NCBI GenBank assembly: GCA_031553835.1
Contig: JAVBKX010000048.1
Location: forward strand, 1-23,585
DNA from: JAVBKX01 sp031553835
Lineage (GTDB): Bacteria; Bacteroidota; Bacteroidia; Bacteroidales; Azobacteroidaceae
DNA length: 23,585 nucleotides
Direction of reading: 5' to 3'
Part shown: one piece after another, positions 15,301-22,998 of the stretch
How positions within the stretch are numbered: the stretch's first letter is position 1
Layout of the letters: each line of letters starts with the position of its first letter
Made by a program: the position numbers and the translations under genes
Notes under the pieces: model-generated
Database searches by the model: none
Told to the model about the DNA's origin: nothing
The model's input: the letters and a program-made list of their open reading frames with translations, nothing else

Positions 15301-16746
15301 TGGTATGCATTGGCTGCTCCTCTAAAAAATATTGTATCAGGAGACTTTTCTGTAGGTGGATTTCCCAATATGTGGCAACAAGGTTTCAAGTCTTCATTAG
15401 ACCGTAATAGTACTTTGGTAGGAGATTGGTATGTTCCGGAAAACACTCTTGCTCTTGAAATTGGTCCACGGCAGAATTATGCTATTAGTGTATGGGGCGG
15501 AGAGTTGCTTCCGGGTGTATTAGGAGAAAATGACCATCACAATCTGAATGATCTTAAAGGAATATTTCAAATGCCTTATTTTGAAGATCTTTCCGTCAGT
15601 GCAAAACACAGGATACATCAATATACAGTAGCTGATTCGACCAGCCGGTTCTATTATTACTATTTTGACAGAGAAGGATTGCCGATTGAAAATTCTGCGT
15701 ATGATAATTTTAAAAGAGGAAGCAATTCCTATCGGTTTATCATTGAGGATGAAAATAATAAACCTCAGAAAAATTTTAAAATCAATGTGCTGGGTGGGAC
15801 AGAAATTATGATAGGGAATCCTTTTATTTCTTCTTTGGATTTTCAGGATTTTTATGATAAAAACAGCGCCGTGATTGAAAATTATTATCGCTTGTTCGAT
15901 AAAAATAATTTTGTCACTTACACGCTTTCCGGAATAGATAATCCGGCCGGAATAACGGATACGATAGCTTCTTTTCAGGGATTTTTTGTCAAAACGAAAG
16001 GCTCGGGAACAGTTACGTTACAATTTCCTATGTCTTCTTCTGTGACTCGTTTGGCTCATAAATCGTATCCAACTCCCCCAGTGCAAGATAACAATGAGCT
16101 CTTTCTTAATGCTTCCAATGAAATCGGAAATAGCTGGGTGACTATCGCTTTGGATAATACGAATCATCAGGATGTTCCACAATTATTTATTAATAGTGAA
16201 GAATCTCAGGGAGTTCCCCAACTATATGTGCTCAATACCGGACAAAAAAAGAATGTTATACAATATGAGAACGGAGAACTAATTGAAGTGCCTGTGGGTA
16301 TAAAAGGTGCAAGTGGACAGACTGTTCAATTAACATTTCCGAATATAGATAAAATAGGCTGTAAATCGTTGATATTGGTTGATACTCGTTTGAATAAGGA
16401 AATCAATTTGTTGTCTCAAAACAACTATTCATTTAAGAATGATGCCGGAACAGGGGAGCGTTTTCTATTGCGCATTAACCATGCACAAACTTCATCAAAT
16501 ATTCCGTCGGTGAATGATGAAACACTGTATCATGTATCTGTCAATCAAAATACATTGGAAGTGCACTCTTCTGAAATTCTTTCCAAAGTAACTGTTTTTT
16601 CTCTTCAGGGAACTAATTTATACTCATGGACAGAGATCGGATCGGAAAATTTTTCTAAAATGATTCGCATTCCTGCCGGTGTGTACATTGTAGAAGCAGA
16701 ACTTGCTAATAATGAAGTCAAGGTGCAAAAAGTGATAGTAAGATAA
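12382..16746 (+). CDS. Large secreted surface protein: GLUG repeats, jelly-roll and Ig-like modules, T9SS sorting domain
   Basis: A 1454-residue secreted protein with no recognisable catalytic domain, probably an adhesin. The start at 12382 gives a compact signal peptide (MKHVLIG..., cut after VIFA about residue 26); ATG at 12346 would add 12 residues. After GTSANPYQIANATQL the first 370 residues carry GLUG-like repeats (GLFGYL, GILAG, GGLVG, GGLIG, SGLVG, GGLTG). Next come Ig-like stretches, a probable carbohydrate-binding jelly-roll (about 550-755, EDFGSG to DDIEVYG), a WNNSDNWVDAND module near 880, and a long domain of unknown type. The last 80 residues (VTVFSLQGTNLYSW...AGVYIVEAEL...KVQKVIV) match the type A sorting domain of the type IX secretion system, which exports and anchors cargo at the cell surface. 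A strong terminator follows. Confidence 0.87.
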   Translation: MKHVLIGKYKLWLVLVAQLYAGVIFAQWNGGAGTSANPYQIANATQLKTLQTNVNGGTNYSGQYFKLTANIDLSESEWTPIGTAAKPFKGNFDGDGKTIKGLYINQPATNDVGLFGYLSSATVSNVGVTTKANGVKGGTNVGILAGSQNGGTITNCYVMGTVSGNDVTGGLVGNQPGGTPTVAQCFAIVDVTGGTGINGSGGLIGVVRGNLSNSYAWGDVKGVGAVSGLVGTISTNGVVNTCYAAGSVISTASPKVGGLTGSITQTSSRLKNSVAVNNSVIGGNAVGRVIGYTQYSTPGIIDNNYAVDNMTVIINGMPKVIVPDINSYDGGTKSASVLKTQSFFSTTVSWSINSVNDNTKSWNIWNGVNLPYLQIQSSPVNNISIAGTVLQGTFRPDVAMDSVLIYVKTGTSFTRIGAATVNNSAHTWSYSNPALAMNGMLYVFSYESGKKWLSYPVIYTLCALPLTFDVVDGDTYTSALNLQNCITNLQNAAISDIQFSKADGMAFDDNIILSPTTYSVDGVQTIYARAKNSLGCQSGIKSFQVKQIGSLLFKEDFGSGGGCSNQPLGSSVTTYTFASGTYDYKTNGVYGICSQLDDYYYSDYWYTGAQALDHTDPGNGRSLIVNADFSPGKFYTLRISNICPGTHLYFSTWIFNLVNPNAPQTAHYTNQGSTFNDPDLRFVLTDGADGTILKEYNTGSIPKVTNAAVNWRPYGFDFITGSSSSVILTLYNNAPGGNGNDLMIDDIEVYGNIPPVMIAGPLSYCLGSPVDLTVKNIDKTPLNTDLKVNWLFSETGDMGPNAAWDTIPNLTSVHLDMPMQKSGYIRAVVGHPAAIDERLFNCCSLSEPTPITIIPNLMYWSRTTKDNDWNNSDNWVDANDIPLKAVPGKCTDVHIPGNSRYYPELDSINTKRAGYLGEPQCRDITYHFGSEVAKPHYLNYRKAYVQYNFGYYDGSNYVANWDTHSGAPMQRGQWYALAAPLKNIVSGDFSVGGFPNMWQQGFKSSLDRNSTLVGDWYVPENTLALEIGPRQNYAISVWGGELLPGVLGENDHHNLNDLKGIFQMPYFEDLSVSAKHRIHQYTVADSTSRFYYYYFDREGLPIENSAYDNFKRGSNSYRFIIEDENNKPQKNFKINVLGGTEIMIGNPFISSLDFQDFYDKNSAVIENYYRLFDKNNFVTYTLSGIDNPAGITDTIASFQGFFVKTKGSGTVTLQFPMSSSVTRLAHKSYPTPPVQDNNELFLNASNEIGNSWVTIALDNTNHQDVPQLFINSEESQGVPQLYVLNTGQKKNVIQYENGELIEVPVGIKGASGQTVQLTFPNIDKIGCKSLILVDTRLNKEINLLSQNNYSFKNDAGTGERFLLRINHAQTSSNIPSVNDETLYHVSVNQNTLEVHSSEILSKVTVFSLQGTNLYSWTEIGSENFSKMIRIPAGVYIVEAELANNEVKVQKVIVR

Positions 16747-16804
16747 ATACCTGCACCATTCTGTTCGATTGATTTAAGTTATATACATAATAATTTAGGG
16801 ATGG

Positions 16805-16846
16805 AAGCCCCTGTACTCTATCATTTTGGAGTGCAGGGGCTTTATT
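16805..16846 (+). terminator. Terminator after the surface-protein gene
   Basis: A 14-base stem with one T.G wobble (16805-16818 with 16829-16842), loop of 10, then TATTAATA. GC-rich core GCCCCTG/CAGGGGC. Confidence 0.85.
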
Positions 16847-16879
16847 AATAATAGTGGTAGAAAATAAATAGAATTTTTA

Positions 16880-16910
16880 TTTGCACATATAAAGAAAACT
16901 ACTACTTTTA
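16880..16910 (+). promoter_or_regulatory. Promoter of the DUF3857 pair
   Basis: TTTG (16880-16883), 19 bases, TACTTTTA (16903-16910), one base off TAnnTTTG. It lies 27 bases before the ATG at 16937. Confidence 0.45.
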
Positions 16911-16936
16911 GCACATTATTTGTAAAACCCGCTAAT

Positions 16937-18919
16937 ATGATATTTATGAAACGACTATTTTTTTGTTTACCCCTAATGTTTTGCCTGCCTTTAGTGCTTT
17001 TTGCTCAACAAAAATTTAAATTTGGAGAAGTTTCAAAAGAGGATGTTTCCATGACTGTTTATGCTAAAGACACCACAGCATCAGCAGTCGTTTTATATGA
17101 AAACAGTGATAGCTATTATAGCATCAATGCTATTGCCGGTGATTTTGAGATTACTACCGATTATGTTGTGCGTATTAAAGTGTTGACAACCGAAGGTACA
17201 GATTGTGGAAATATCAGTATCCCTTTCTATCAGGGCAGTACTCGCGTAATGCAAGAACGGATTACCGGATTGGCTGGCAATACATATAATTTAGAAGGAG
17301 ATAAAATTGTAAAAGATAAACTATCCAAAGATTTTGTTTTTGTCGAAGATGTAACGGAAAATCACAAACTGCAAAAATTTGCCATGCCTTCGGTGAAGGT
17401 TGGTTCTGTATTTGAATATAAATACACCATTACTTCTCCTTTTTACTATACTCCCGAAGATTTCACCTTTCAACGCAATATTCCTGTAAAATTCAGCCAG
17501 TTCAGTATTAAGATTCCGCAATATTTCATATTTAACAGGGAAATGAAGGGATATGAATATATTGACATGAAAATTGAAAAAGAAAACCAAAATTTAACAT
17601 TTGGAACCCAGCATTTGACCTGTACAGCAGAGCATATTCTGGCAACAGTCAGAGATCTTCCGGCTATGAAGTCAGAACCATTTGTTTGGTGCCGCCCTGA
17701 TTTTCTTTCTGGTATCCGGCTTGAAATCAATCGGGTGGAAATTCCCGGAGTATATTATAAAAACTACTCTCAAACCTGGGGAGATGTTTGTATGCAATTG
17801 AATGAAAGTGATAATTTTGGAAAACAACTGAAACAAAAGGGATTGTTTAAGGACGAAATGCAACAATTATTTTCCGAAGGAATGACCGACGAGGCTAAGA
17901 TTCGCGCTGTGCTTGATTTAGTCCGTTCAAAGGTAAAATGGAATGATGCCGGTAAGTTGTTTGTAGAGAATATGAAAAAAGCATTGAAAGAAGGCGTCGG
18001 ATCCAGTGCGGAAATTAATGCATTATTGTGTGTGGCGCTTCGCGATGCCGGATATGATGTGTTGCCGGCCGTAATGAGTTTACGTTCCAAAGGAAGGATT
18101 CCGTTTACCTATCCGGGGTTGTCTGATTTGAATTATTTTATAGTACAGGTAAAACTTGGCGAAAAGACGATCTACCTGGATGCAACTCTACCCTATACTG
18201 ATATCAATATTATACCGGTCGATTGTATGGTAGATCGGGCTATGGTGGTACATCCCAACAATCTTTTTGAATGGGTGGATTTAACCAATATTTCCAAAAA
18301 TGTACAAATAGTCAATATTCTTGCCGAATTTAATGAAGAAGGCCATTTGAACGGCAAATATTCAAGTCTGGCTGGAGGAGCAAACGCATTTGTCTTTTTC
18401 CGGAATTTCAAAAAAGCGGATAATCAGGAAAAATACATTGAGGAGCTGCAAAATAAAACAGGAATGCGTGTTGAAAATTATGAGCAAACAAGCAATCGGA
18501 CGAATACAGCTTCTGTGTCCGAAGTCTTTCAGTTTAAATCCAATTGGCAGTTGGGAGATGACCTCATTACATTTAATCCGATGATTTTTCCGGATATAAA
18601 AAATAATGACTTCAAGTCGGAAAGTCGTATTTTTCCTATTGAATTTCCTTATCCAACCTCCTCGCGTATCAATGTAATGCTTACGCTTCCTGAAGGATAC
18701 GCGGTTGAAGAATTGCCTGCTCCTGAAAAATTTGTATCTGAAGATAATACATTGTCGGTTTCCTTTAATGTCGGCGTGGTGGATGGAAAATTGCAATTGA
18801 TTTACCAATTCAATCTCGGTACCTGTATTATGCCGGCTACAGATTATGTCATGTTGCGTGAGTTTTGGGCTAAAATGGTTGCAAAAAACAATGAAGTTGT
18901 GGTGTTAAAGAAACTGTAA
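16937..18919 (+). CDS. DUF3857/transglutaminase-like secreted protein, active site lost
   Basis: A 660-residue protein with a signal peptide (cut after VLFA; ATG at 16946 would give the tighter MKRLFF start), a DUF3857 beta domain to about 290, a transglutaminase-like core to about 430, and a C-terminal beta domain. Aligned with its neighbour, the catalytic Cys is Ser 357 (GSSAEIN), the His is Tyr 400 (LNYFIV) and only the Asp (415, YLDAT) remains. It is therefore probably not a hydrolase or transferase, but a binding or partner protein. It precedes a related gene by 13 bases. From memory, the GSSAEIN form recurs in Bacteroidetes, so this is a stable subfamily, not decay. Confidence 0.88.
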   Translation: MIFMKRLFFCLPLMFCLPLVLFAQQKFKFGEVSKEDVSMTVYAKDTTASAVVLYENSDSYYSINAIAGDFEITTDYVVRIKVLTTEGTDCGNISIPFYQGSTRVMQERITGLAGNTYNLEGDKIVKDKLSKDFVFVEDVTENHKLQKFAMPSVKVGSVFEYKYTITSPFYYTPEDFTFQRNIPVKFSQFSIKIPQYFIFNREMKGYEYIDMKIEKENQNLTFGTQHLTCTAEHILATVRDLPAMKSEPFVWCRPDFLSGIRLEINRVEIPGVYYKNYSQTWGDVCMQLNESDNFGKQLKQKGLFKDEMQQLFSEGMTDEAKIRAVLDLVRSKVKWNDAGKLFVENMKKALKEGVGSSAEINALLCVALRDAGYDVLPAVMSLRSKGRIPFTYPGLSDLNYFIVQVKLGEKTIYLDATLPYTDINIIPVDCMVDRAMVVHPNNLFEWVDLTNISKNVQIVNILAEFNEEGHLNGKYSSLAGGANAFVFFRNFKKADNQEKYIEELQNKTGMRVENYEQTSNRTNTASVSEVFQFKSNWQLGDDLITFNPMIFPDIKNNDFKSESRIFPIEFPYPTSSRINVMLTLPEGYAVEELPAPEKFVSEDNTLSVSFNVGVVDGKLQLIYQFNLGTCIMPATDYVMLREFWAKMVAKNNEVVVLKKL

Positions 18920-18932
18920 TTGAATATATCTG

Positions 18933-20831
18933 ATGAAGTACCTGGTTGTATTATTATTTTTGCTTGCTGCCACTATAGTTTGTGCGGAAGATTATCCTGT
19001 TGCGTCTATCTCTGAATCATTAAAAACCGATGCTTATGCTGTAGTAAGAGAATCAGAAGAACAATTTGTACAGACAGATCTGAAAAATGGCGTATATCGT
19101 ATCAAAAAAGTAATTACTATTCTGAATGAAAAAGGAAAAGATGCCGCCGATGTCGTTATTTATCAGGATCATTTCAGGGAGTTGAAAAATTTTTCCGCAG
19201 AAATAATGCTTTCATCCGGAAAAGTATGGAAAAAAATAGGGAAAAAGGATCTGGTCACCACTGCTTTCTCTTCAGAATTAGCTACTGATGGCAAATATTC
19301 TTTTTATAACTTTTACAGTAGCGGCTATCCATACACGGTAAAATACGAATATGAAATCAAATTTGTAAATGGTATTTTATCCTATCCCTTTTTTCATCCG
19401 TTTGAAGGATATAATGTGGCGGTGGAAAAAGCGAACTACCGGTTACAGATTCCGGCTGATTATACGTTGCGGTATAAGTCGATGGGAAACATGCCATCAC
19501 CCGACCGCACATTAGCAGGAAAAGACAGTGTGTTTTCCTGGCAGGCAGCAGGCTTGCCGGCGCTCATTTCCGAGCCATATATGCCTCCGTATAAAGAATT
19601 ATTTCCGACGCTTTATCTTTCTCCCGCACGTTTTTGTGTAGATAATGTTTGCGGTGATATGTCCTCGTGGGTAAGTTTCGGCAAATGGCAGGAACAGTTG
19701 TTAACAGGACGTGATGTCTTACCTCCTGCCATGGCAAGTAAGATTAAAGAATTGACGAACGATGCTCCTGATACCAAAGAAAAAATAAAACGGATTTATG
19801 AATATTTACAACAAACAACGCGGTATGTCAGCATTCAATTAGGCATTGGAGGCTGGCAACCCATGCCGGCAGAGATGGTTGCGAAAACCGGATTTGGCGA
19901 TTGCAAAGCATTATCCAATTATATGAGGGCTATGTTGAAACTGGTGGATATTCCATCTTATTATATCGTTATTAGCATGAATAATAAACGTTTTTTTCCT
20001 GATTTTCCCAGTTTTAGCCAGGCAAACCATGTTATTTTGATGGTACCTCAGGAAAATGATAGTATTTGGTTGGAATGTACGAGTCAGTATATGCCTTTTG
20101 GCTATATCCATAGGAGTATTGCCGGCCACGATGCGTTGGCTGTAGGAGATGACCGGTCGTTTTTCTGTACTTTGCCGGATTATCCCGGCGAACAAAATCA
20201 GATTATTAATGTGTTGGATATGAATATTGAGACATCCGGCACAGCTAAGATTTCTGTTCGATCAGATTATCGGATGAAAGAGTATGAAAAAACACTGGCA
20301 TTTTTGAGAAGTAATGATCCCAAAGAACAGTCTGATTGGCTAATTCGTAATTTAAGCGTTCAAAAACCGATGATCAGCGATGTGCAAAAGCAGGAATTGA
20401 AAAGTGAATACCCTGCAGCTGTTATATCCTATCATGTTACCGGCGAAGATTATGCAGCCAAAACCAGTTCCCGTTTATTCATTCCCATTAATCCATTGCG
20501 TATCGGTTTCCGTGATTTGTTTCCTTCGGCATCCCGCCGGTATGATATTCAAATTGAACAGGAAATAGTCCGGTCAGATTCCATTACAATTCATATTCCG
20601 GAAGGATACGAAGTGGAAACTTTACCGAAAACAACCCTGTTCAATTCTCCTTATGGTCTGTTCCTCTCTACGATTTCCAAAACGCAAAATGATATTTTGT
20701 ACGTTCAACAGATGGAAGTCAGAAAAGGCACCTATCCGGTAGCACAATATGGAGAACTCAAGTCATTTTTTAATCAGTTGAGCGAATGGCAGGGAGGACG
20801 AATTACTTTGAAAAAAAATAAAGCGATTTAG
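18933..20831 (+). CDS. DUF3857/transglutaminase-like secreted protein, active site intact
   Basis: A 632-residue paralogue of the preceding protein, with the signal peptide MKYLVVLLFLLAATIVCA. After the DUF3857 domain the transglutaminase-like core keeps Cys 324 (GFGDCKALS), His 366 (ANHVILMV) and an acidic residue, Glu 381, at the usual Asp position (WLECTSQ). The fold family covers proteases and protein cross-linking enzymes; the substrate is unknown. The C-terminal beta domain (about 500-632) resembles that of the first gene. Thirteen bases separate them, so they form an operon, and an enzyme/pseudoenzyme complex is a fair guess. Its stop is one base from the stop of the convergent glycosidase gene. 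Confidence 0.88.
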   Translation: MKYLVVLLFLLAATIVCAEDYPVASISESLKTDAYAVVRESEEQFVQTDLKNGVYRIKKVITILNEKGKDAADVVIYQDHFRELKNFSAEIMLSSGKVWKKIGKKDLVTTAFSSELATDGKYSFYNFYSSGYPYTVKYEYEIKFVNGILSYPFFHPFEGYNVAVEKANYRLQIPADYTLRYKSMGNMPSPDRTLAGKDSVFSWQAAGLPALISEPYMPPYKELFPTLYLSPARFCVDNVCGDMSSWVSFGKWQEQLLTGRDVLPPAMASKIKELTNDAPDTKEKIKRIYEYLQQTTRYVSIQLGIGGWQPMPAEMVAKTGFGDCKALSNYMRAMLKLVDIPSYYIVISMNNKRFFPDFPSFSQANHVILMVPQENDSIWLECTSQYMPFGYIHRSIAGHDALAVGDDRSFFCTLPDYPGEQNQIINVLDMNIETSGTAKISVRSDYRMKEYEKTLAFLRSNDPKEQSDWLIRNLSVQKPMISDVQKQELKSEYPAAVISYHVTGEDYAAKTSSRLFIPINPLRIGFRDLFPSASRRYDIQIEQEIVRSDSITIHIPEGYEVETLPKTTLFNSPYGLFLSTISKTQNDILYVQQMEVRKGTYPVAQYGELKSFFNQLSEWQGGRITLKKNKAI

Positions 20832-20832
20832 A

Positions 20833-21825
20833 TTATTTTTTCAAATACGGTTCTCCGTTTTTCCACCGGACTTCTATATTTGAAATCAACCAGGTTTTAC
20901 CATAATCGTTGTTGCCTTGGTAAAATAACCAAGTCTTCCCATTGTCCGGATCTTTGAAAATGTGTGGATGTCCCGATTCGCAATAATTCCAGGCGCCTTT
21001 ATCTCCGTTTGGCAAAAATGGTTTGTTGGATAGACGTTCCCAATGAATACCATCACTGCTTTTGGCCACTCCGACTTGTTGCGGATTGTTGTTGTAAGCG
21101 CCCGCATAAAACATAAATAATTCGTTGTCTTGTTGAACAACAGATGCTCCTTCCACGCATTTTCCTTCCCAGGGATACAATGGTTCCAAAATCGCTTTAT
21201 CACAAACTTGCGTCCAATCTTCTTTGTTGAATCCCGTAGATGCCGGCGCAGTTGCTACTCCCTGTATTTGAACCTGATAATCCGGCGTCCTTGTTGCAAA
21301 GTACAGGAAATATTTATTGTTGAAAAATGCAACTTCGGCATCGATAGCCCGTCCGCAATTCCAATCGCCTGTAGGTGCAAATATAGGATTGGTTTCATTG
21401 CGAGTAAAATGAATTCCATCGGTTGACCATGCATGGCAGATGGCATCTTTAGGCCCATTACCATACGTTTGATAAAATAAATGTATTGTATCGTGCCTTA
21501 CCAATGCACCCGGAGCGCATAATCCTTTAGCCTCATAGTTAGTTTGAGGCGTAATTTCTCCTACCTGCTTCCAGTCGGTCAGATTTTTACTTTGGGCTAT
21601 TCCGATGGCCCAACCTTCGGGAATGCCTTTTTTACCTTCGGCGGGAGGAATGGAATAGTACATCAGGTAGTTACCTCTAAATTTCACCACATGGGGATCT
21701 TTAGAAAAAGGTCTTCCTATCCGGGTAGTGTCTCCAAACATCATGGATGATTGGGCAACAATGCATGATGCCTGGACAATACATAGCATCAGGATTGAAT
21801 AAAACAGAATGAATTTTTTTGACAT
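20833..21825 (-). CDS. Secreted glycoside hydrolase-like protein, five-bladed beta-propeller (GH43-like)
   Basis: A 330-residue protein with a signal peptide (MSKKFILFYSILMLCIVQA) and repeated propeller strands such as GNYLMYYS, HLFYQTYG, KYFLYFATR, ELFMFYAG and TWLFYQG. Three acidic residues fit a GH43-like triad: Asp 43 (SKDPHVV), Asp 162 (AIDAEVA) and Glu 225 (CVEGASV). Related propeller families (GH32, GH117, GH130) are not excluded. Cys 21 (QASC) is only a poor lipobox. Substrate unknown; no SusC/SusD pair is present, so it is not in a typical utilisation locus. The DUF2007 gene lies 37 bases upstream and may share its transcript. Confidence 0.8.
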   Translation of the reverse strand: MSKKFILFYSILMLCIVQASCIVAQSSMMFGDTTRIGRPFSKDPHVVKFRGNYLMYYSIPPAEGKKGIPEGWAIGIAQSKNLTDWKQVGEITPQTNYEAKGLCAPGALVRHDTIHLFYQTYGNGPKDAICHAWSTDGIHFTRNETNPIFAPTGDWNCGRAIDAEVAFFNNKYFLYFATRTPDYQVQIQGVATAPASTGFNKEDWTQVCDKAILEPLYPWEGKCVEGASVVQQDNELFMFYAGAYNNNPQQVGVAKSSDGIHWERLSNKPFLPNGDKGAWNYCESGHPHIFKDPDNGKTWLFYQGNNDYGKTWLISNIEVRWKNGEPYLKK

Positions 21826-21862
21826 GTTATTGTGTTATTTTTTACCAAGATCGCCAAACGGA

Positions 21863-22312
21863 TTACGATTTTTTGTACTTAAATTTTTTCTTACAATTAA
21901 AACAATAGTATCGCCTTGTTAAAAAAGGTAAAGGAAATCCCAGTAATAAAAATGATACTGCAAATACTACAGGCGACAAGCGGGTTTTAATTATTTCGTC
22001 AGATCTGCAAAACGGGCAGGTAATATGTGCTTCAGTTTCATCAGATGAGACTTCTTCTGCCTCTGCGATAGATTCCTGACATGAAAGAGATTCTGCTTCT
22101 CCTTCATTTAATAATTGAATTGCTTTGTCAACGTCATTTTTCCGTACTTGTAGTTTTACCCCTCCAATGGCATTGGAAAGAAATGGGTGTACTTGAGCTG
22201 TTAATTCATCCTGCAGATAACAAAAAATACCTTCCGATTCGAGCTTCGATCGGAAAATAGCAGCTTCATAAGCGTAAGTAAATGTTTGGATTGTTACCAG
22301 GTCATTGTTCAT
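21863..22312 (-). CDS. DUF2007 protein with split zinc ribbon and one membrane helix
   Basis: A 149-residue protein. Residues 1-70 (TIQTFTYAYEAAIFRSKLESEGI...GGVKLQVRKNDVDKAIQLL) match DUF2007, a small domain sometimes called putative signal-transducing. An acidic linker follows, then CPFC (99-102), a hydrophobic helix at about 113-131, and CFNC (137-140). The two Cys pairs flank the helix, an arrangement that can form a zinc ribbon only if both ends lie on the same membrane side and the helix is a hairpin. Function unknown. Confidence 0.8.
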   Translation of the reverse strand: MNNDLVTIQTFTYAYEAAIFRSKLESEGIFCYLQDELTAQVHPFLSNAIGGVKLQVRKNDVDKAIQLLNEGEAESLSCQESIAEAEEVSSDETEAHITCPFCRSDEIIKTRLSPVVFAVSFLLLGFPLPFLTRRYYCFNCKKKFKYKKS

Positions 22313-22352
22313 GGATAGGCTGATTTATTGCTGAAAAATATCATTATTTCTA

Positions 22353-22360
22353 CAAAGATA
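22353..22360 (-). promoter_or_regulatory. -7 box for the DUF2007 gene
   Basis: Minus-strand TATCTTTG, 40 bases upstream of the ATG at 22312. No clear -33 TTG. Confidence 0.4.
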
Positions 22361-22484
22361 ATTGAAAATTTTAATTAAAAAAATATCCTGTTCTGTTTTC
22401 ATCCGGTAGCAATATAGTTTTGTAAATTTCATTATTTTTTTCTGTAATTTGATGATATTCATATGTTTATTTGTTTTATATTAT

Positions 22485-22620
22485 AAAATATATTTATATA
22501 TAAAATATATTATATCATAGGATATATTGTAAAATAAAATATATTAAAAAATGAAATATATTAAAAAATAAAAAATATTATATTTTTATATAGTTTGTAA
22601 AATAAATTATATTATATTTG
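22485..22620 (+). repeat. Eight-unit 17-bp AT-rich tandem array
   Basis: Units start at 22485, 22502, 22519, 22536, 22553, 22570, 22587 and 22604, in exact 17-base register. Typical units are AAAATATATTATATCAT, AGGATATATTGTAAAAT and AAAATATATTAAAAAAT. Most share a TATATT core at positions 5-10; units 6 and 7 are the most diverged, but unit 7 ends with the same TTGTAAAAT as unit 3. The last unit ends in TATATTTG, a promoter -7 box. The array sits in a 366-base gap between a minus-strand and a plus-strand gene. Confidence 0.75.
22613..22620 (+). promoter_or_regulatory. -7 box at the end of the 17-bp array
   Basis: TATATTTG matches TAnnTTTG and forms the last eight bases of the last array unit, 58 bases before the ATG at 22679. 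A TTTG stands 15 bases upstream, shorter than usual, so array-bound activator help may be needed. Confidence 0.5.
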
Positions 22621-22678
22621 CAACGAGTTTTTAACTGGGAAATATAGGAAGTACTAATTATTTAAATTTTCAAATGTC

Positions 22679-22906
22679 ATGAACAAGAGAAGATTAAACA
22701 GTTTTGAATGGTTTTTAGATAGTTTGATCATCGGTTTTATCAAGCAACCATGTGTTTATGCAGGAACTCGCAATGTCGGATTTAGCCTGTTTCGTCGCAC
22801 ACAGAAAAATGAAAAGCACAATCCGGGAGTTGAAACGACATTACAATTAGGGAATTATCATGATTTTTCCGGTTTTGATCTGCTGGTTACGGAAAAAAAT
22901 AATTAA
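22679..22906 (+). CDS. Small protein of unknown function
   Basis: A 75-residue frame starting MNKRRLNSFEWFLDSLIIGFIKQP. The only notable traits are a basic N-terminus, one short hydrophobic patch (about 11-21) that is too brief for a sure membrane helix, and a polar C-terminal half. I recognise no family. It is supported by the promoter box 58 bases upstream, by a long hairpin 28 bases downstream, and by a winged-helix regulator next in line. It may be a real gene controlled by that regulator. Confidence 0.5.
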   Translation: MNKRRLNSFEWFLDSLIIGFIKQPCVYAGTRNVGFSLFRRTQKNEKHNPGVETTLQLGNYHDFSGFDLLVTEKNN

Positions 22907-22933
22907 AAGCAGAATAATTTTTAGCATACAATA

Positions 22934-22978
22934 CGAAACTGATATAGAACAATTATTGTTGTTTCTATATCGGTTTCG
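22934..22978 (+). promoter_or_regulatory. Long inverted repeat before the winged-helix regulator
   Basis: Arms at 22934-22952 and 22959-22978 pair over 19 base pairs with one bulged base and one wobble, loop TTATTG. It is followed by GAATTTTGTATTT, a broken T-run, so it could be a weak terminator of the small gene or an operator for the regulator, whose ATG is 20 bases on. Confidence 0.55.
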
Positions 22979-22998
22979 GAATTTTGTATTTATTCAAC

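Noticed and set aside
18362..18808. 148-codon minus-strand frame inside the first DUF3857 gene
   Set aside because: It is antisense to a well-supported coding region and resembles no protein family.
20833..21825. Polysaccharide utilisation locus around the glycosidase-like gene
   Set aside because: No SusC/SusD pair, sensor or second glycosidase is adjacent.
22441..22620. CRISPR array
   Set aside because: The 17-base units are contiguous with no spacers, and no cas gene is present.
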